A DNA stretch of 30,135 bases from a virus: the IMG/VR virus record IMGVR_UViG_3300042350_001536, positions 1 to 30,135 of that record; one strand, 5' to 3'. The position numbers and the translations under genes are program-made. The notes under the pieces are model-generated. The model saw nothing but the letters and a program-made list of their open reading frames with translations. It was not told where the DNA came from and did not search any database. Position 1 is the first letter of the stretch. Every line of letters starts with the position of its first letter. This document shows, one piece after another, positions 6,834 to 16,540 of the stretch.

Positions 6834-9265
6834 TAAAATTATTCATCGGTGGACAGGAGGTTGATTTGAATCAAAACGAGGTTAATGTTACCATTGATTA
6901 TTCAATCGAGAATATTGAACTTGGAAACATATCGGGTGCGCATTCTAAAAGAAATGTGACGTTACCAGCAACAAAGACAAACGTAAACATATTTCAAAAT
7001 ATAACCGATGCTGGAGCTATTGTAACCAATGCTTACAAGTTATTATCTGCAAGATTAGAAGCCGATGGCGTGCCGATTCTTACAGGAAAAGCAAGGCTTG
7101 AAGGAGCAGATTTACAGGCAATTAATTCAGGTTTTGTTGCCTCCAATTTCAAAGTTTCATTGATTGGAAACAATGCAGATTGGTTTTCCGACGTAGGAAA
7201 TATATTGGTAAGGGATTTAGGCTGGAGTACAATCGAGGTAAGTGAAACAACGGTTAAGGCAAGTTACAATCCTGTGACGGCTGAGTATTGTTTTATCCTG
7301 ATGAAATGGAAAGCGTGGGAAAACGAAACATACATTTTATACAATGAGTTAAGCCCTGCCATTTTCATTTGGCAAATATTGGAAAAAGCTTTTGCAAACA
7401 AAGGTTATCAGTTAAATAGCATTTTTAAGACGGATCCTTTTAACCGTTTGATTATTCCAATGGGTCTTAACCTTGATGCTGATTACATAAAGGACTTTGT
7501 AAACCTCAGGGCTTCCAATCCAACGCCTTCAAGTTTTGTTTATTCGGCTGGTGATTATGGGACGGTTGACATTGCATTCACCGATGAAACAACGTCACCG
7601 AACTTTGACACAGGGGGCAATTACACAGGCGGCGTTTATACCGCTCCAATAAGTGCCTTGTATGACATTGCGGCTGAGTTAAATGTTACCTTAACTGCTT
7701 CCATCGGTGATATAAACCAGTTCGCGGAACTCATTTTATTCTTTGAGGTCAACGGAAACAACGTTTCAACCTATGATTTGACAAATGAAACAAGTTTAAA
7801 TGATTCAATTCTCCTTGAATTTCTTGGTGATTTAGTTGCAACCGATACCGTGAAACTTAGATTAAGGTACGAAAACGTTACATTTAATCTTTCTATCGCT
7901 GGTTCTTTGTCGGTTGTGGCTGAAAAAGAGGGCTTGGAAACAGGGGAAACGGTAAACATTCAATACATTATTCCAATTTCATGGTATGTTCGAGACATAA
8001 TAGCAGATTTAACCACGGTTTTCAACCTTGCATGGGAAACAGACGTATTAAATAGACAGGTTTACGCATACCCAAAAGATGATTACACGATAAGGTATCG
8101 GGCAAATAGCACGGGAGCCGCAAGCCTTACAAGTTTTGACGGCTTCTTTAAAGGCTCAAACAAGTACGATTTAAATACGCGTGACATTGATGGCTCAGAC
8201 TTTCAAGTGTTGGACGGATACAAATCAAGTCAGGTTCTTGCGTATGCCACGGATGACGATACTACGAATAAGGAAGAAGAAAGAAGAGGGGTAAACATTT
8301 ACTCAGGCGGTTACAATTTCCCCCAGGATAGATTTGAAAATGGTATTGAATTTATTTATACAAAGTTCTTCGCAAAAGCCATTCACATTAACGATGTCGA
8401 AATAACATCGGGTGGAACATACGGGGCACAAATGCCTTTAGTATTTGGTGACGATTATAACACGGTGACAGACGCCGAACCAAATTACAACCTTGCTCCT
8501 CGTTTGCTTTATTACGCTGGAAGACGTGGAGGCTTAGATGGTTATGTACGTTTGTTCGATGAGACAAGTTCAGCGGCTTCGGCTTTTGATTTTCCTGCAG
8601 CCTTCATGGTAAATTACAATGACCCAAGCGGTGCAGATTTTAATCTATCCTTTTCGGACGAGGTTACAAATTATACAAACGTAATGCAAGGCGTTTTTAA
8701 AACATTTCATTTGCAGACTTACAAGCGCATTGAACTTGGTAAGGTTTATACCACATTTGCGAAATGGAAACCAAAAGATATTACACAGCTTTCATTTAGG
8801 CGCAAGGGAATCATTGGTTCATCGAATTTTATAATTCAAAGCTTGGAGTACAATCCAAAATCCAATAGCCCAGCGAAAACGGTTTTATTATACGATGAAA
8901 AACCTAATACAAACGATTTGACAAAAGTTGTCAACACGATTACACTTGCTGGGGCTTCGCCTCAATCGGGAACGGTAACAGGATCGGGCAGCGGCTTAGT
9001 GGGAGCAAATGGAGCAACGGTGAACATCCAATTATCTTATACGCCATTCCTTAATTCAATGACAAATGTTTTGGTACTTGCGCCTAATTCGGGTATTACT
9101 CAGGTGAGCAACACGAATGCAAATGTACTTGTATTCATGAACGGGCAAAAGTTAATACCAACCGTTCAATATATAATTGGTGGCTCAACCATTGGTATTA
9201 ACATTGATACCCATTATGACGGGGCAAATTATGAAGTAGTTGTAAACGGCGTAACAAAAGGATAA
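6830..9265 (+). CDS. Large tail tip/baseplate-like protein
   Basis: The 811-residue protein begins MIKLFIGGQEVDL and continues with a segment (YSIENIELGNISGAHSKRN) that resembles the N-terminus of large tail-tip proteins in Bacteroidota phages. The middle is a mixture of beta domains. The last about 100 residues are a separate strand-rich module, after a Gly/Ser joint (VTGSGSGLVGANGA), suited to surface exposure. The position directly before the tape measure is the reverse of the classic tape measure, Dit, Tal order. A hub or receptor-contact role is inferred from size and neighbours. Confidence 0.74.
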   Translation: MIKLFIGGQEVDLNQNEVNVTIDYSIENIELGNISGAHSKRNVTLPATKTNVNIFQNITDAGAIVTNAYKLLSARLEADGVPILTGKARLEGADLQAINSGFVASNFKVSLIGNNADWFSDVGNILVRDLGWSTIEVSETTVKASYNPVTAEYCFILMKWKAWENETYILYNELSPAIFIWQILEKAFANKGYQLNSIFKTDPFNRLIIPMGLNLDADYIKDFVNLRASNPTPSSFVYSAGDYGTVDIAFTDETTSPNFDTGGNYTGGVYTAPISALYDIAAELNVTLTASIGDINQFAELILFFEVNGNNVSTYDLTNETSLNDSILLEFLGDLVATDTVKLRLRYENVTFNLSIAGSLSVVAEKEGLETGETVNIQYIIPISWYVRDIIADLTTVFNLAWETDVLNRQVYAYPKDDYTIRYRANSTGAASLTSFDGFFKGSNKYDLNTRDIDGSDFQVLDGYKSSQVLAYATDDDTTNKEEERRGVNIYSGGYNFPQDRFENGIEFIYTKFFAKAIHINDVEITSGGTYGAQMPLVFGDDYNTVTDAEPNYNLAPRLLYYAGRRGGLDGYVRLFDETSSAASAFDFPAAFMVNYNDPSGADFNLSFSDEVTNYTNVMQGVFKTFHLQTYKRIELGKVYTTFAKWKPKDITQLSFRRKGIIGSSNFIIQSLEYNPKSNSPAKTVLLYDEKPNTNDLTKVVNTITLAGASPQSGTVTGSGSGLVGANGATVNIQLSYTPFLNSMTNVLVLAPNSGITQVSNTNANVLVFMNGQKLIPTVQYIIGGSTIGINIDTHYDGANYEVVVNGVTKG

Positions 9266-9480
9266 TGGAAGATAAACAGGCATTAGGCAAAAAGGTATTT
9301 CTTGAATTTTATTCTTCCTTTATTCTCGATGATGAAATCGAGAAAACGGGGCGCGTGTTTTACCTTGCTCAAAAGGCTTCCATGATTCATTTGAATTTGA
9401 TACGCGGTGTTTTGCAAAACGATGAATATATTATTAATATGGCATACCTCAAAGATGTCATTAATAAAATAAAAATATAA
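9265..9480 (+). CDS. Hypothetical small protein before the tape measure
   Basis: This helical 71-residue protein is joined by TAATG overlaps to both the large tail gene and the tape-measure gene. Its place immediately upstream of the tape measure is where tail assembly chaperones normally lie, so a chaperone role for the tape measure is possible. It shows no slippery sequence of its own and no recognised domain. Confidence 0.72.
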   Translation: MEDKQALGKKVFLEFYSSFILDDEIEKTGRVFYLAQKASMIHLNLIRGVLQNDEYIINMAYLKDVINKIKI

Positions 9481-12400
9481 TGGCAGAAAAGGTAATAGGT
9501 TTTAAAATCCAGATAGAAGGACTTGCTGGAACGATTGAAACGGCAACGCAACTCAAAAGGCAAATCGCTGATATAAATGCCGAGTTAAAAAAGACAGCGG
9601 ACGTTGACGAAATCAAGAAACTTGAAAAGAAGTTAGTTGATTTAAAAGCCGCTCAGTCACTTGTCAATGATGTTACCCGTGAACAAATCAAGTTAAGGAA
9701 GGAAGAAATCGCGGGTATTGACAAAAGCGAAGGGGCTTACCGCCGTTTATCAAAGGAATTAAACGACCAGCGAAAAAGATACAAGGATTTAGCAGCAGCG
9801 GAACAGGCATCAAGTCAGGAGGCAAGGGATTTAATTGTTTCCATTGGACAATTAGATAAGAAATTAAAAGGCATTGATGCAAATGTCGGACAATTTCAAA
9901 GGAACGTCGGCGGTTATACCGAAGCCTTATCAAACTTTTTTCCTAAGTTAAGCGGAACATTAGGACAGGTAACAGGTGCCATCGGTGGAATACAAAACGG
10001 TTTTGCAAATTTAAGCAAGTCCTCAGGCGCTTTGACAACGGGGCTTGGTGGTATTGGTATTGCCTTAACTGCTTTTCAAGCCATTAGTGAAATTGTTGGA
10101 AGTCTTATCGAAGCCGCAAGGGCTACAAAGGAGTTATCTGCTCAGGTTACCAACTTTACACAAATAACAGGCGATGAACTTGAGGCCGTTGTCGCAACAA
10201 GTCAGGCGATAGCGGTTACATACGGTAAGAATGTCGATGACATTGTTGTGGCGGCTAATAGTGCAAGTAAAGCATTAGGTATTTCTTTTGCTCAGGCTTT
10301 GGACGTGGTTGAAATTGGATTCCGAAAAGGTGCGGACGCTCAGGGACAATTTCTTGACGGCTTAAAGCAATATTCTGTTCAATTTCGAGATGCTGGATTA
10401 AGTGCCGAAGATTTTTTAAGGGTATCTATTGCATCGGCAAATGAAGGTATATTTTCAGACAAAGGACTTGACGCGGTAAAGGAATTTGGATTAAGGATTC
10501 AAGAACAAACAAAGGGTTCAAAGGATGCTTTAACCAATGCTTTTGGCGAAGAATTTACAAGTCAGTTATTTGAGAATATAAATAACGGTTCAGTAACATC
10601 GGGTCAGGCTTTTGGATTAGTTACCGATAAAATAACAGAAACAGGGATAGCAGGGTCGCAGCTTCAAACGGTTATTGCTAATGTTTTTGGCGGACCAGGG
10701 GAAGATATTGGAAAAGATTTTTTACTGACATTGGGCGATGTTTTACAAAGTACGGACGATGTAACCTTATCAACCAACCTTTACCAAAAGCAACAAGAAG
10801 AATTATTTAAAGTTAATGAGCAATTAAAAATAAGCGAGGTCGCATATAACACAACCCTTGCAACAACAGGCGTTGAATTTGAGATTGCAACGGCAAAGGG
10901 TAAGATATTTTTAAATAGTGTTTTGTCTGGAATACTTGGATACTTTGAACAAGTGCCAAACCGTTTAAATGCTTATAAAAAAGCCTTCGCAGAATTTACA
11001 AAGCCTGAGGGTTCAATCCTTTCTTTCTTTAAAGTTTTTAATCAGCAGATAAAAGATGGAAACAAGGAAATAAATTTAATAAACAAAGAAGCGTTAATTG
11101 AACAAGAAAAAAACGCAAAAGCACAGGCAGCCGCATCATTAAATACTCAGGCAGGTTTAGAACAAAAGTTATCTGATTTAAGAAAACAAAGAAAGGTTGT
11201 ATTATTTGGCAGCCCTGAATTTAAAAAGTTAGACGTTGAAATTGCTAAAGTTGATGAACAATTAAGGAAATTTAAACCTGATGTTATTGTAACTAAAGCA
11301 GGAACAAAAGCTGGTGAAACAATAGCTAAGTCATTTACCGAAGGTTCAATCGCTGCCTTAGAAAACGAGCGTGGTAAATTACAAAGCGCCTTCTCCAACG
11401 CCGTGGTTGGTTCTGGAACTCAAAAGGAATTGGCGGTAAAATTAAACGCAATTAATAATCAAATCAAAGATGCCGTTGAACAACAAAACCAAATATTAGC
11501 GGATGCCTCAAGGGGTAATTTACTAAATAACTTAAAAAACGCCGAACAACTTGCTACATTGCCATTGACTACAAAGCCTCCAGAATTATTAAAGAAAGAG
11601 GTTGAAGATATTCAAAAGGTTTTTAAAGAGGTGACAAAAAATGCAGATGAATTTAGGAAAGAGCAAAAGGAAAAAGAAGAACAGGATTTAGAAGATAGGG
11701 CTAAAAGGATTGAAACCTATTTGCAAGCCGCCTCATTAGTTACCGATTTCTTTAGCACTATTCAACAGGCAAGATTTAAAAAAGATGCTGATATTTTAAA
11801 TCAGGAAATACAAAAGACCGAGGAAAATATTACACTTCTTGAACAGAAAGCGGAAAAAGCAAGTGGATCAAAAAAGAAAAGGTTACTAAAAGAAATTGAG
11901 GCAGAAAAAGTATTACTCGACGCAAGAACAAAGCAAGCCGAGGAACTTCAACTAAAAGCGGCTAAGGCTGAAAAGAAAATAGCCATTGCCCAATCAATTA
12001 TTCAGGGTGCTTTAGCCGTTAACCGTGCTTTAGCCGTTCCGCCTGGTCCCCCATTTACTATTGGTTCAGCCATTACCGCTGGTGTTTTCGCTGGAATACA
12101 AACCGCGACTATCATAGCCCAGCCCCTTGCGGAAGGTGGCGTCGTAACTGGTGAAAGAATTAACCGTAAACAAAACATTCCCACGCGTTCAAACGGAGAC
12201 AATGTCCTTGCCTACGTTAAACGTGGTGAGGTTGTATTGAATCAACGCCAACAAAGTTTACTTGGCGGATCTCCGACGTTTAGAAAGATTGGTATCAAAG
12301 GTTTTGCCGAAGGTGGTTTAGTTCCTCCAATTTCTGCACCCATTCAAGCCTTATCAGGCAACAATGATTTAAGTAACTTTTTACAAGTGATTGAGGCAAA

Positions 12401-12512
12401 GACGGACGCAATAAATAATCGCATTGACAGGCTTCAAGCCTATGTCGTTTCGGATGACATTGCGCGCGATCTTGCCGAGGGAAATAAACTAAAAGTAAAA
12501 GCAACTTTATAA
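9480..12512 (+). CDS. Tail tape measure protein
   Basis: The protein fixes tail length and is threaded through the tail tube, then released during infection. At 1010 residues it has the expected length. Residues about 20-130 form a heavily charged coiled coil. Residues about 155-215 are Gly/Ala/Ile-rich hydrophobic helices that could enter a membrane. A second long coiled coil covers about 705-830. Near the C-terminus are the typical tape-measure signatures: an Ala-rich hydrophobic helix, then PLAEGGVV and FAEGGLV repeats around RGEVVLNQRQ. The gene starts at a TAATG overlap, and the next gene begins directly after its stop. The call is firm. Confidence 0.94.
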   Translation: MAEKVIGFKIQIEGLAGTIETATQLKRQIADINAELKKTADVDEIKKLEKKLVDLKAAQSLVNDVTREQIKLRKEEIAGIDKSEGAYRRLSKELNDQRKRYKDLAAAEQASSQEARDLIVSIGQLDKKLKGIDANVGQFQRNVGGYTEALSNFFPKLSGTLGQVTGAIGGIQNGFANLSKSSGALTTGLGGIGIALTAFQAISEIVGSLIEAARATKELSAQVTNFTQITGDELEAVVATSQAIAVTYGKNVDDIVVAANSASKALGISFAQALDVVEIGFRKGADAQGQFLDGLKQYSVQFRDAGLSAEDFLRVSIASANEGIFSDKGLDAVKEFGLRIQEQTKGSKDALTNAFGEEFTSQLFENINNGSVTSGQAFGLVTDKITETGIAGSQLQTVIANVFGGPGEDIGKDFLLTLGDVLQSTDDVTLSTNLYQKQQEELFKVNEQLKISEVAYNTTLATTGVEFEIATAKGKIFLNSVLSGILGYFEQVPNRLNAYKKAFAEFTKPEGSILSFFKVFNQQIKDGNKEINLINKEALIEQEKNAKAQAAASLNTQAGLEQKLSDLRKQRKVVLFGSPEFKKLDVEIAKVDEQLRKFKPDVIVTKAGTKAGETIAKSFTEGSIAALENERGKLQSAFSNAVVGSGTQKELAVKLNAINNQIKDAVEQQNQILADASRGNLLNNLKNAEQLATLPLTTKPPELLKKEVEDIQKVFKEVTKNADEFRKEQKEKEEQDLEDRAKRIETYLQAASLVTDFFSTIQQARFKKDADILNQEIQKTEENITLLEQKAEKASGSKKKRLLKEIEAEKVLLDARTKQAEELQLKAAKAEKKIAIAQSIIQGALAVNRALAVPPGPPFTIGSAITAGVFAGIQTATIIAQPLAEGGVVTGERINRKQNIPTRSNGDNVLAYVKRGEVVLNQRQQSLLGGSPTFRKIGIKGFAEGGLVPPISAPIQALSGNNDLSNFLQVIEAKTDAINNRIDRLQAYVVSDDIARDLAEGNKLKVKATL

Positions 12513-12776
12513 ATGTGTAATTGTATGAAAGGAAATTCTATTTGGGGTGAACTTGCAAGCCGCATACCTCAGGAATATAAAGAGCAAGTCATGGCAACGG
12601 TTGACAGGACTTACAGGGTTTTATCGATTGACCCGTCGGATATGGATTATTTATTTCAGATTTATAACAACTTTGTAAACCATTACGAGCCTGAAAGAAG
12701 GAATTGCCCAGCGTGTCGGACAAAGGTAGTGGGTAAAATGAGGCAAATAGTACAATTTTGGAGAGATGAACAATGA
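12513..12776 (+). CDS. Hypothetical protein with CxC and CxxC cysteine pairs
   Basis: The 87-residue protein starts MCNCMKGN and has CPAC at about residues 70-73. The two pairs could bind one zinc and close the protein into a small ring-like fold, but the pairs are about 65 residues apart, so this is inference. The start abuts the tape-measure stop. It overlaps the next gene by 11 bases. It sits at the joint between tail and head modules. I recognise no family. Confidence 0.74.
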   Translation: MCNCMKGNSIWGELASRIPQEYKEQVMATVDRTYRVLSIDPSDMDYLFQIYNNFVNHYEPERRNCPACRTKVVGKMRQIVQFWRDEQ

Positions 12777-13119
12777 GAAAAATAACATTGATAAGGAATT
12801 ATTAATTGAATTTCAAGAAAGCATCTTGAATAAATTCAAGGCTTTATGTGAAAAGGATGACATTAAGCCAAGTTATCAAAAACTAATTGATTTTCTTTAC
12901 AAAACCAATGTTATAAAAGATTTAACCATTGCAAAATTTATGGTAATGGAATTGTACCCAGCCGCCTTGTTTGAAAATGAAAGCAAGATGAATGCCATTA
13001 TGGATATAAGTATTCAAACGGGATTAAGTGAGAAAACTGTGTATAATATGATACAACACCCTGAGTCGTTTGGCTATGGAATCAGCAAAAAAAGGAATAA
13101 GAAAAATAATAATAAATAA
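12766..13119 (+). CDS. Helix-turn-helix-like protein in the structural block
   Basis: The 117-residue all-helical protein carries a likely HTH near its C-terminus: MDISIQTGLSEKTVYNMI has the helix, Gly-containing turn and recognition-helix pattern. It ends in the basic KKRNKKNNNK. It overlaps the previous gene by 11 bases. A second possible ATG at 12773 is out of frame. It could be a late regulator or could use the HTH for packaging, as small terminases do. Since no small terminase is seen near terL, that alternative deserves weight. Confidence 0.7.
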   Translation: MNNEKNNIDKELLIEFQESILNKFKALCEKDDIKPSYQKLIDFLYKTNVIKDLTIAKFMVMELYPAALFENESKMNAIMDISIQTGLSEKTVYNMIQHPESFGYGISKKRNKKNNNK

Positions 13120-13128
13120 ATTTACCTC

Positions 13129-14508
13129 ATGACTTACGCTGATTATCCAGACACGGCAAAAAATAACGCAAGGAAAGCGTTAAATCATAAGAAGGACAAC
13201 GGTTCTTCCTGTGGAACTCGCGTTGGCTGGTTAAGGGCTAACCAAATCGCAAACGGCGAAGGCTTGAGCGAAGACACCGTGCAAAGAACTTACAGTTTTC
13301 TTTCAAGGGCTGAAACGTATGACCAGGGGAAATACTTTGATGAAGATGGAAATGAGATTTGCGGTTCAATAATGTTTGATGCCTGGGGTGGAAGTGCGAT
13401 GAAAACATGGGCTAAGGCAAAGTTTAAAAAGATTAAAAGGGAAAAGGAAAGTAAAGCGATGGCAAAATATAATATTGATATTTTAGGGGAAATTTCGGAA
13501 TCTGTTAATTCATACAATTCAGTAAGAAGTAAAATTAACGACGCAAAGGGTGAGGAGATTAACTTGGTTATTTCGTCTGGTGGTGGCTCAGTCACCGAAG
13601 GAATGGGAATAGCTGATTTAATTGCCAATTACCCAAACGAAACAACGGCAACAGGAATCGGCTTGGTGGCAAGCATTGCAACGGTTGTACTTTTGTCTGC
13701 GGATAAAGTAAAGATGACTGAGAACGCTTTTTTAATGATTCACAGGCCTTGGAGTTATACAATGGGCAATGCCGACGAACTTGAGGCAACGGCTGAATTA
13801 TTAGACAAGATGGAAGCAAAGTTATTGGACATTTATACCGCCTCAGTTTATAAGCGTAAAGGGAAACAGAAAGACCTTGAAAACAAGATTACAGAAATGA
13901 TGGCGGCTGAAACATGGATGACCGCCCAGGAAGCTTTAGAGTTTGGTTTCATTGATGAAATTGTAAAAGTTGGCGAAAAAAATATTGATTTATTACCGTT
14001 GCAAAATAGCCTTAACAAATTTCTAAATGTCCCAGCTGCATTATTAACCAACAATAAAAAAAATGATGACATGGGTAATTCCATTTTAGAAAAAATTAAA
14101 AATCTGCTTAACGCCGTCGATGAAAAAGTCGAAGATGTTATGACGGAAGAAGAGGTAATAACCGAAGAGCCGAAAAATGATGAAGTTGAAACGGCAATTA
14201 CAATGCTTAGAGATTTAGGGTATTTCGTAATGAGTCCCGAAGAAATGGACGCTATCCATACTAAGCAAAAGGAAGAAATGGAATCAATGTACAAAAAGAG
14301 CGATGAACAAAAGAACTCGATTAATGAGATTGAATCGGTTCTTGAAACATTGGGCAATGAACTTGTAGCACTTAGGGCGCAAGTAAAAAAAGGCGTTGGA
14401 CTTCCCTCGGGCGGATCTGCGCATGAAAAGGTAAAGCAAACAAAAGCAAAGGCAAATCACTTTGATTCTTTCGCTTCATTAGTTCAATCTAAAATTTCAC
14501 AAAGATAA
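13129..14508 (+). CDS. Capsid maturation protease (ClpP/S14-like) with phage N-terminal domain and scaffold-like tail
   Basis: The 459-residue protein has three parts. Residues 1-110 form a domain common in Bacteroidota phages (DYPDTAKNNARKALNH, CGTRVGWLRANQ, LSRAETYD and FDAWGG). Residues about 111-290 are a ClpP-like serine protease, with the nucleophile in GLVASIAT (S182), the histidine in MIHRPW (H205) and the closing motif TWMTAQEALEFGFIDEI. Residues about 300-459 are acidic and coiled-coil-like, as expected of an internal scaffold. Met111 follows a GAAAGTAAAGCG leader and Met at about 315 (MGNSILEKI) could give shorter products. It precedes the capsid genes. It would cleave scaffold and capsid precursors during head maturation. 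Confidence 0.88.
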   Translation: MTYADYPDTAKNNARKALNHKKDNGSSCGTRVGWLRANQIANGEGLSEDTVQRTYSFLSRAETYDQGKYFDEDGNEICGSIMFDAWGGSAMKTWAKAKFKKIKREKESKAMAKYNIDILGEISESVNSYNSVRSKINDAKGEEINLVISSGGGSVTEGMGIADLIANYPNETTATGIGLVASIATVVLLSADKVKMTENAFLMIHRPWSYTMGNADELEATAELLDKMEAKLLDIYTASVYKRKGKQKDLENKITEMMAAETWMTAQEALEFGFIDEIVKVGEKNIDLLPLQNSLNKFLNVPAALLTNNKKNDDMGNSILEKIKNLLNAVDEKVEDVMTEEEVITEEPKNDEVETAITMLRDLGYFVMSPEEMDAIHTKQKEEMESMYKKSDEQKNSINEIESVLETLGNELVALRAQVKKGVGLPSGGSAHEKVKQTKAKANHFDSFASLVQSKISQR

Positions 14509-14972
14509 TGGCAACAGCAAATGTTAATGGCTTTTCAGACTCAAACACTTATGTAGGTCAGAAAAACCTTGCTCGCACTAACCCGTACGCAAATGCTCAG
14601 GGGATAAACGCGGAACAGTTATACGGAATAGATACCTTTGAGGACAGGATTCCCGTATCATTCACTTATGGAACATCAACCGCGGGGGCTCGTTTGAACT
14701 TTGCACCTTTGACGGGTGTAACAAGTGCAAGTGATTTTTACAAGGTTAATGTAATTGACGAATCAGGTAACGAGGCTTATTCAAATTGGCAATCCTCAGC
14801 ACCAACGGCAATTTTACAAATAAATACTTCATCATTAGTAAAAGGTAATGATTGGAAGGTATTATTCGCCACGGCAACCCCAGCGGGTTTAAAAACAGAG
14901 TTTTCATTTGTTATCGAAGATTCATTGGTTATGACCAACACTTCGGCAACAATTTCTTATCCAAATCTTTAA
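14508..14972 (+). CDS. Putative head decoration or minor capsid protein
   Basis: The 154-residue beta-rich protein shares a TAATG junction with the protease and sits directly before the major capsid gene. This is the classical place of head decoration proteins (lambda D-type). It starts MATANVNGFSDSNTYVGQ and is rich in Thr, Ser, Ala and Asn. No named domain is visible, so the role is inferred from position and composition. Confidence 0.7.
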   Translation: MATANVNGFSDSNTYVGQKNLARTNPYANAQGINAEQLYGIDTFEDRIPVSFTYGTSTAGARLNFAPLTGVTSASDFYKVNVIDESGNEAYSNWQSSAPTAILQINTSSLVKGNDWKVLFATATPAGLKTEFSFVIEDSLVMTNTSATISYPNL

Positions 14973-14984
14973 AATTAAAAACAA

Positions 14985-15968
14985 ATGGCATCAGTTGAAA
15001 TAAGCCAATTAGACGTATCCTTCAGAGGTACGGAGGCAAATAATATATTTTTAGAACCAGTCTTTTTTGATGATGATTTACGCGGACAATTCCGTGTACT
15101 TGGTAACGTCGCGAATAAAAAGAAAATGGTATTCGTACAACAGTTGGAAAACATTGTAAGAAAATACTCAGGTTGCGGATTTAACCCCGTTGGCTCGGTT
15201 GACATTTATCAGCGTACAATCGACGTTGAAAAAATGAAGGTTGACCTTGAAATGTGCTGGGACGAATTTGAGGACACCGTTTTTGAAGAGTTATTGAAAA
15301 CAGGAACAAGGCTTCCAGATGTTTCGGGAACTTTGATTGAAAACATTTTATTGACCCGTACACAACAGGCGATAAGAAATGACATTACCCGTCTTTCTTA
15401 CTTCGGTGACCAGTCTTCCAATAATCCAAATTACGATTCATTGGATGGATTTTGGACGGTTTATTACCCTCAGTTAGTTGCGGATGATTTAGTTCCACGC
15501 ACTGACACAGGCTCAGGTTCAGACCTTGCGACTGGTGATGGCTTTGCAATCCTTCGTGCGGTATATGACCAAGCTCCTTTGCAGCTGAAAGGATTACCAG
15601 CTAACCAAAAGGTGTTCAATGTTACTCAAAGTGTTTATTCACAACTTCGTGAAGACATTGAGAACGGCGGCGGCGGTGACTACGGTTTATTACAGTTGAT
15701 TAACGGTGTTGAACAATTCACTTTTAGAGGCGTAACTGTGATTCCTCAATTCCGTTGGGACGATATCGCAACGTCTTTGGGAACAACTAAGCCTCACTAT
15801 GTGGAATACACAACGCCACAAAACAAGGTGCTTGCAACCGACGTGTTGAGCCCTGAAACGGCTTTGGAACTTTGGTATGACCAGAAAGACGAAAAAGTAT
15901 ATATTAAGGCTCGTTTTAAAATGGGCGTTAATTATATTCACCCTTCATTAATCAGCTTAGGCTACTAA
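14985..15968 (+). CDS. Major capsid protein
   Basis: The 327-residue protein has the length and composition of an HK97-fold capsid subunit and follows the protease and decoration genes. It starts MASVEISQLDVSFRG. Family-typical traits include an N-terminal arm, a long charged helix around VDLEMCWDEFEDTVFEELL, a P-domain-like ILLTRTQQAIRNDI helix, and a C-terminal strand set ending MGVNYIHPSLISLGY. It is preceded by an A-rich leader. The fold cannot be proved by eye, but context and composition make this the best candidate by far. Confidence 0.86.
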   Translation: MASVEISQLDVSFRGTEANNIFLEPVFFDDDLRGQFRVLGNVANKKKMVFVQQLENIVRKYSGCGFNPVGSVDIYQRTIDVEKMKVDLEMCWDEFEDTVFEELLKTGTRLPDVSGTLIENILLTRTQQAIRNDITRLSYFGDQSSNNPNYDSLDGFWTVYYPQLVADDLVPRTDTGSGSDLATGDGFAILRAVYDQAPLQLKGLPANQKVFNVTQSVYSQLREDIENGGGGDYGLLQLINGVEQFTFRGVTVIPQFRWDDIATSLGTTKPHYVEYTTPQNKVLATDVLSPETALELWYDQKDEKVYIKARFKMGVNYIHPSLISLGY

Positions 15969-15980
15969 TCTAAAATATAT

Positions 15981-16529
15981 ATGAGTGCAATAACAAGCGG
16001 ATGGTTAAATCAATGCGTCGATGGTACTTGCGCTGGTGGTATTGGAAAACTTTACATTGCCAATGCCAATCAGGTGACAAGCATAACCAATAACGCATCG
16101 GGAGCAACCACGGCAATAACAATGGCTTCCTCAGCCGCCGTATTTTACGAGGTGGAATTTAGAGACAACTCAGGAGCATTCACGGAAACGGTGACTCAAG
16201 ACCCAGACACTTTGTCGGTGGCTATTGAACAAAGTTTAGTAGGTATTATAAACTGCCGCGATCAAGAGTTAAGAAACTTGATTCAAGACATGGCAAATCA
16301 GGCTTGCGGCTTAGTTTGTGTACACGTTGAAAATACGGGTAACTATTGGATTTGGGGCGCTGAGGTAATTGGCTCAAAGAAAAGACCAGCAAGGCTGACA
16401 AGCGCCGAAGGTTTATCGGGTGCTTTATTTACTGACTCAAATCAAGAAACTTTAACCATTACTTGCCGTACCACAAACAAAGCAAGATTCATAGTTAATG
16501 GCGAAACAGTCATGAACGCACTTGACTAA
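15981..16529 (+). CDS. Probable major tail (tube) protein
   Basis: The 182-residue protein contains EVEFRDNSGAFTETVTQDP followed by EQSLVGIINCRDQELRNLI, then YWIWGAEV and a strand set ending NKARFIVNG. The FRDNSG..TE..TQDP, long helix and YW..G order is what I know from tail-tube proteins of Bacteroidota phages. It lies between capsid and portal genes rather than in front of the tape measure, so the assignment is an inference from pattern. Several cysteines are scattered along it. Confidence 0.66.
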   Translation: MSAITSGWLNQCVDGTCAGGIGKLYIANANQVTSITNNASGATTAITMASSAAVFYEVEFRDNSGAFTETVTQDPDTLSVAIEQSLVGIINCRDQELRNLIQDMANQACGLVCVHVENTGNYWIWGAEVIGSKKRPARLTSAEGLSGALFTDSNQETLTITCRTTNKARFIVNGETVMNALD

Positions 16530-16540
16530 AATACAAAAGC

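Noticed and set aside
13848-14357. Minus-strand open frame of 169 codons
   Set aside because: It is opposite the acidic scaffold-like tail of the protease; the Ser/Phe-rich translation is the typical mirror of Glu/Lys codons.
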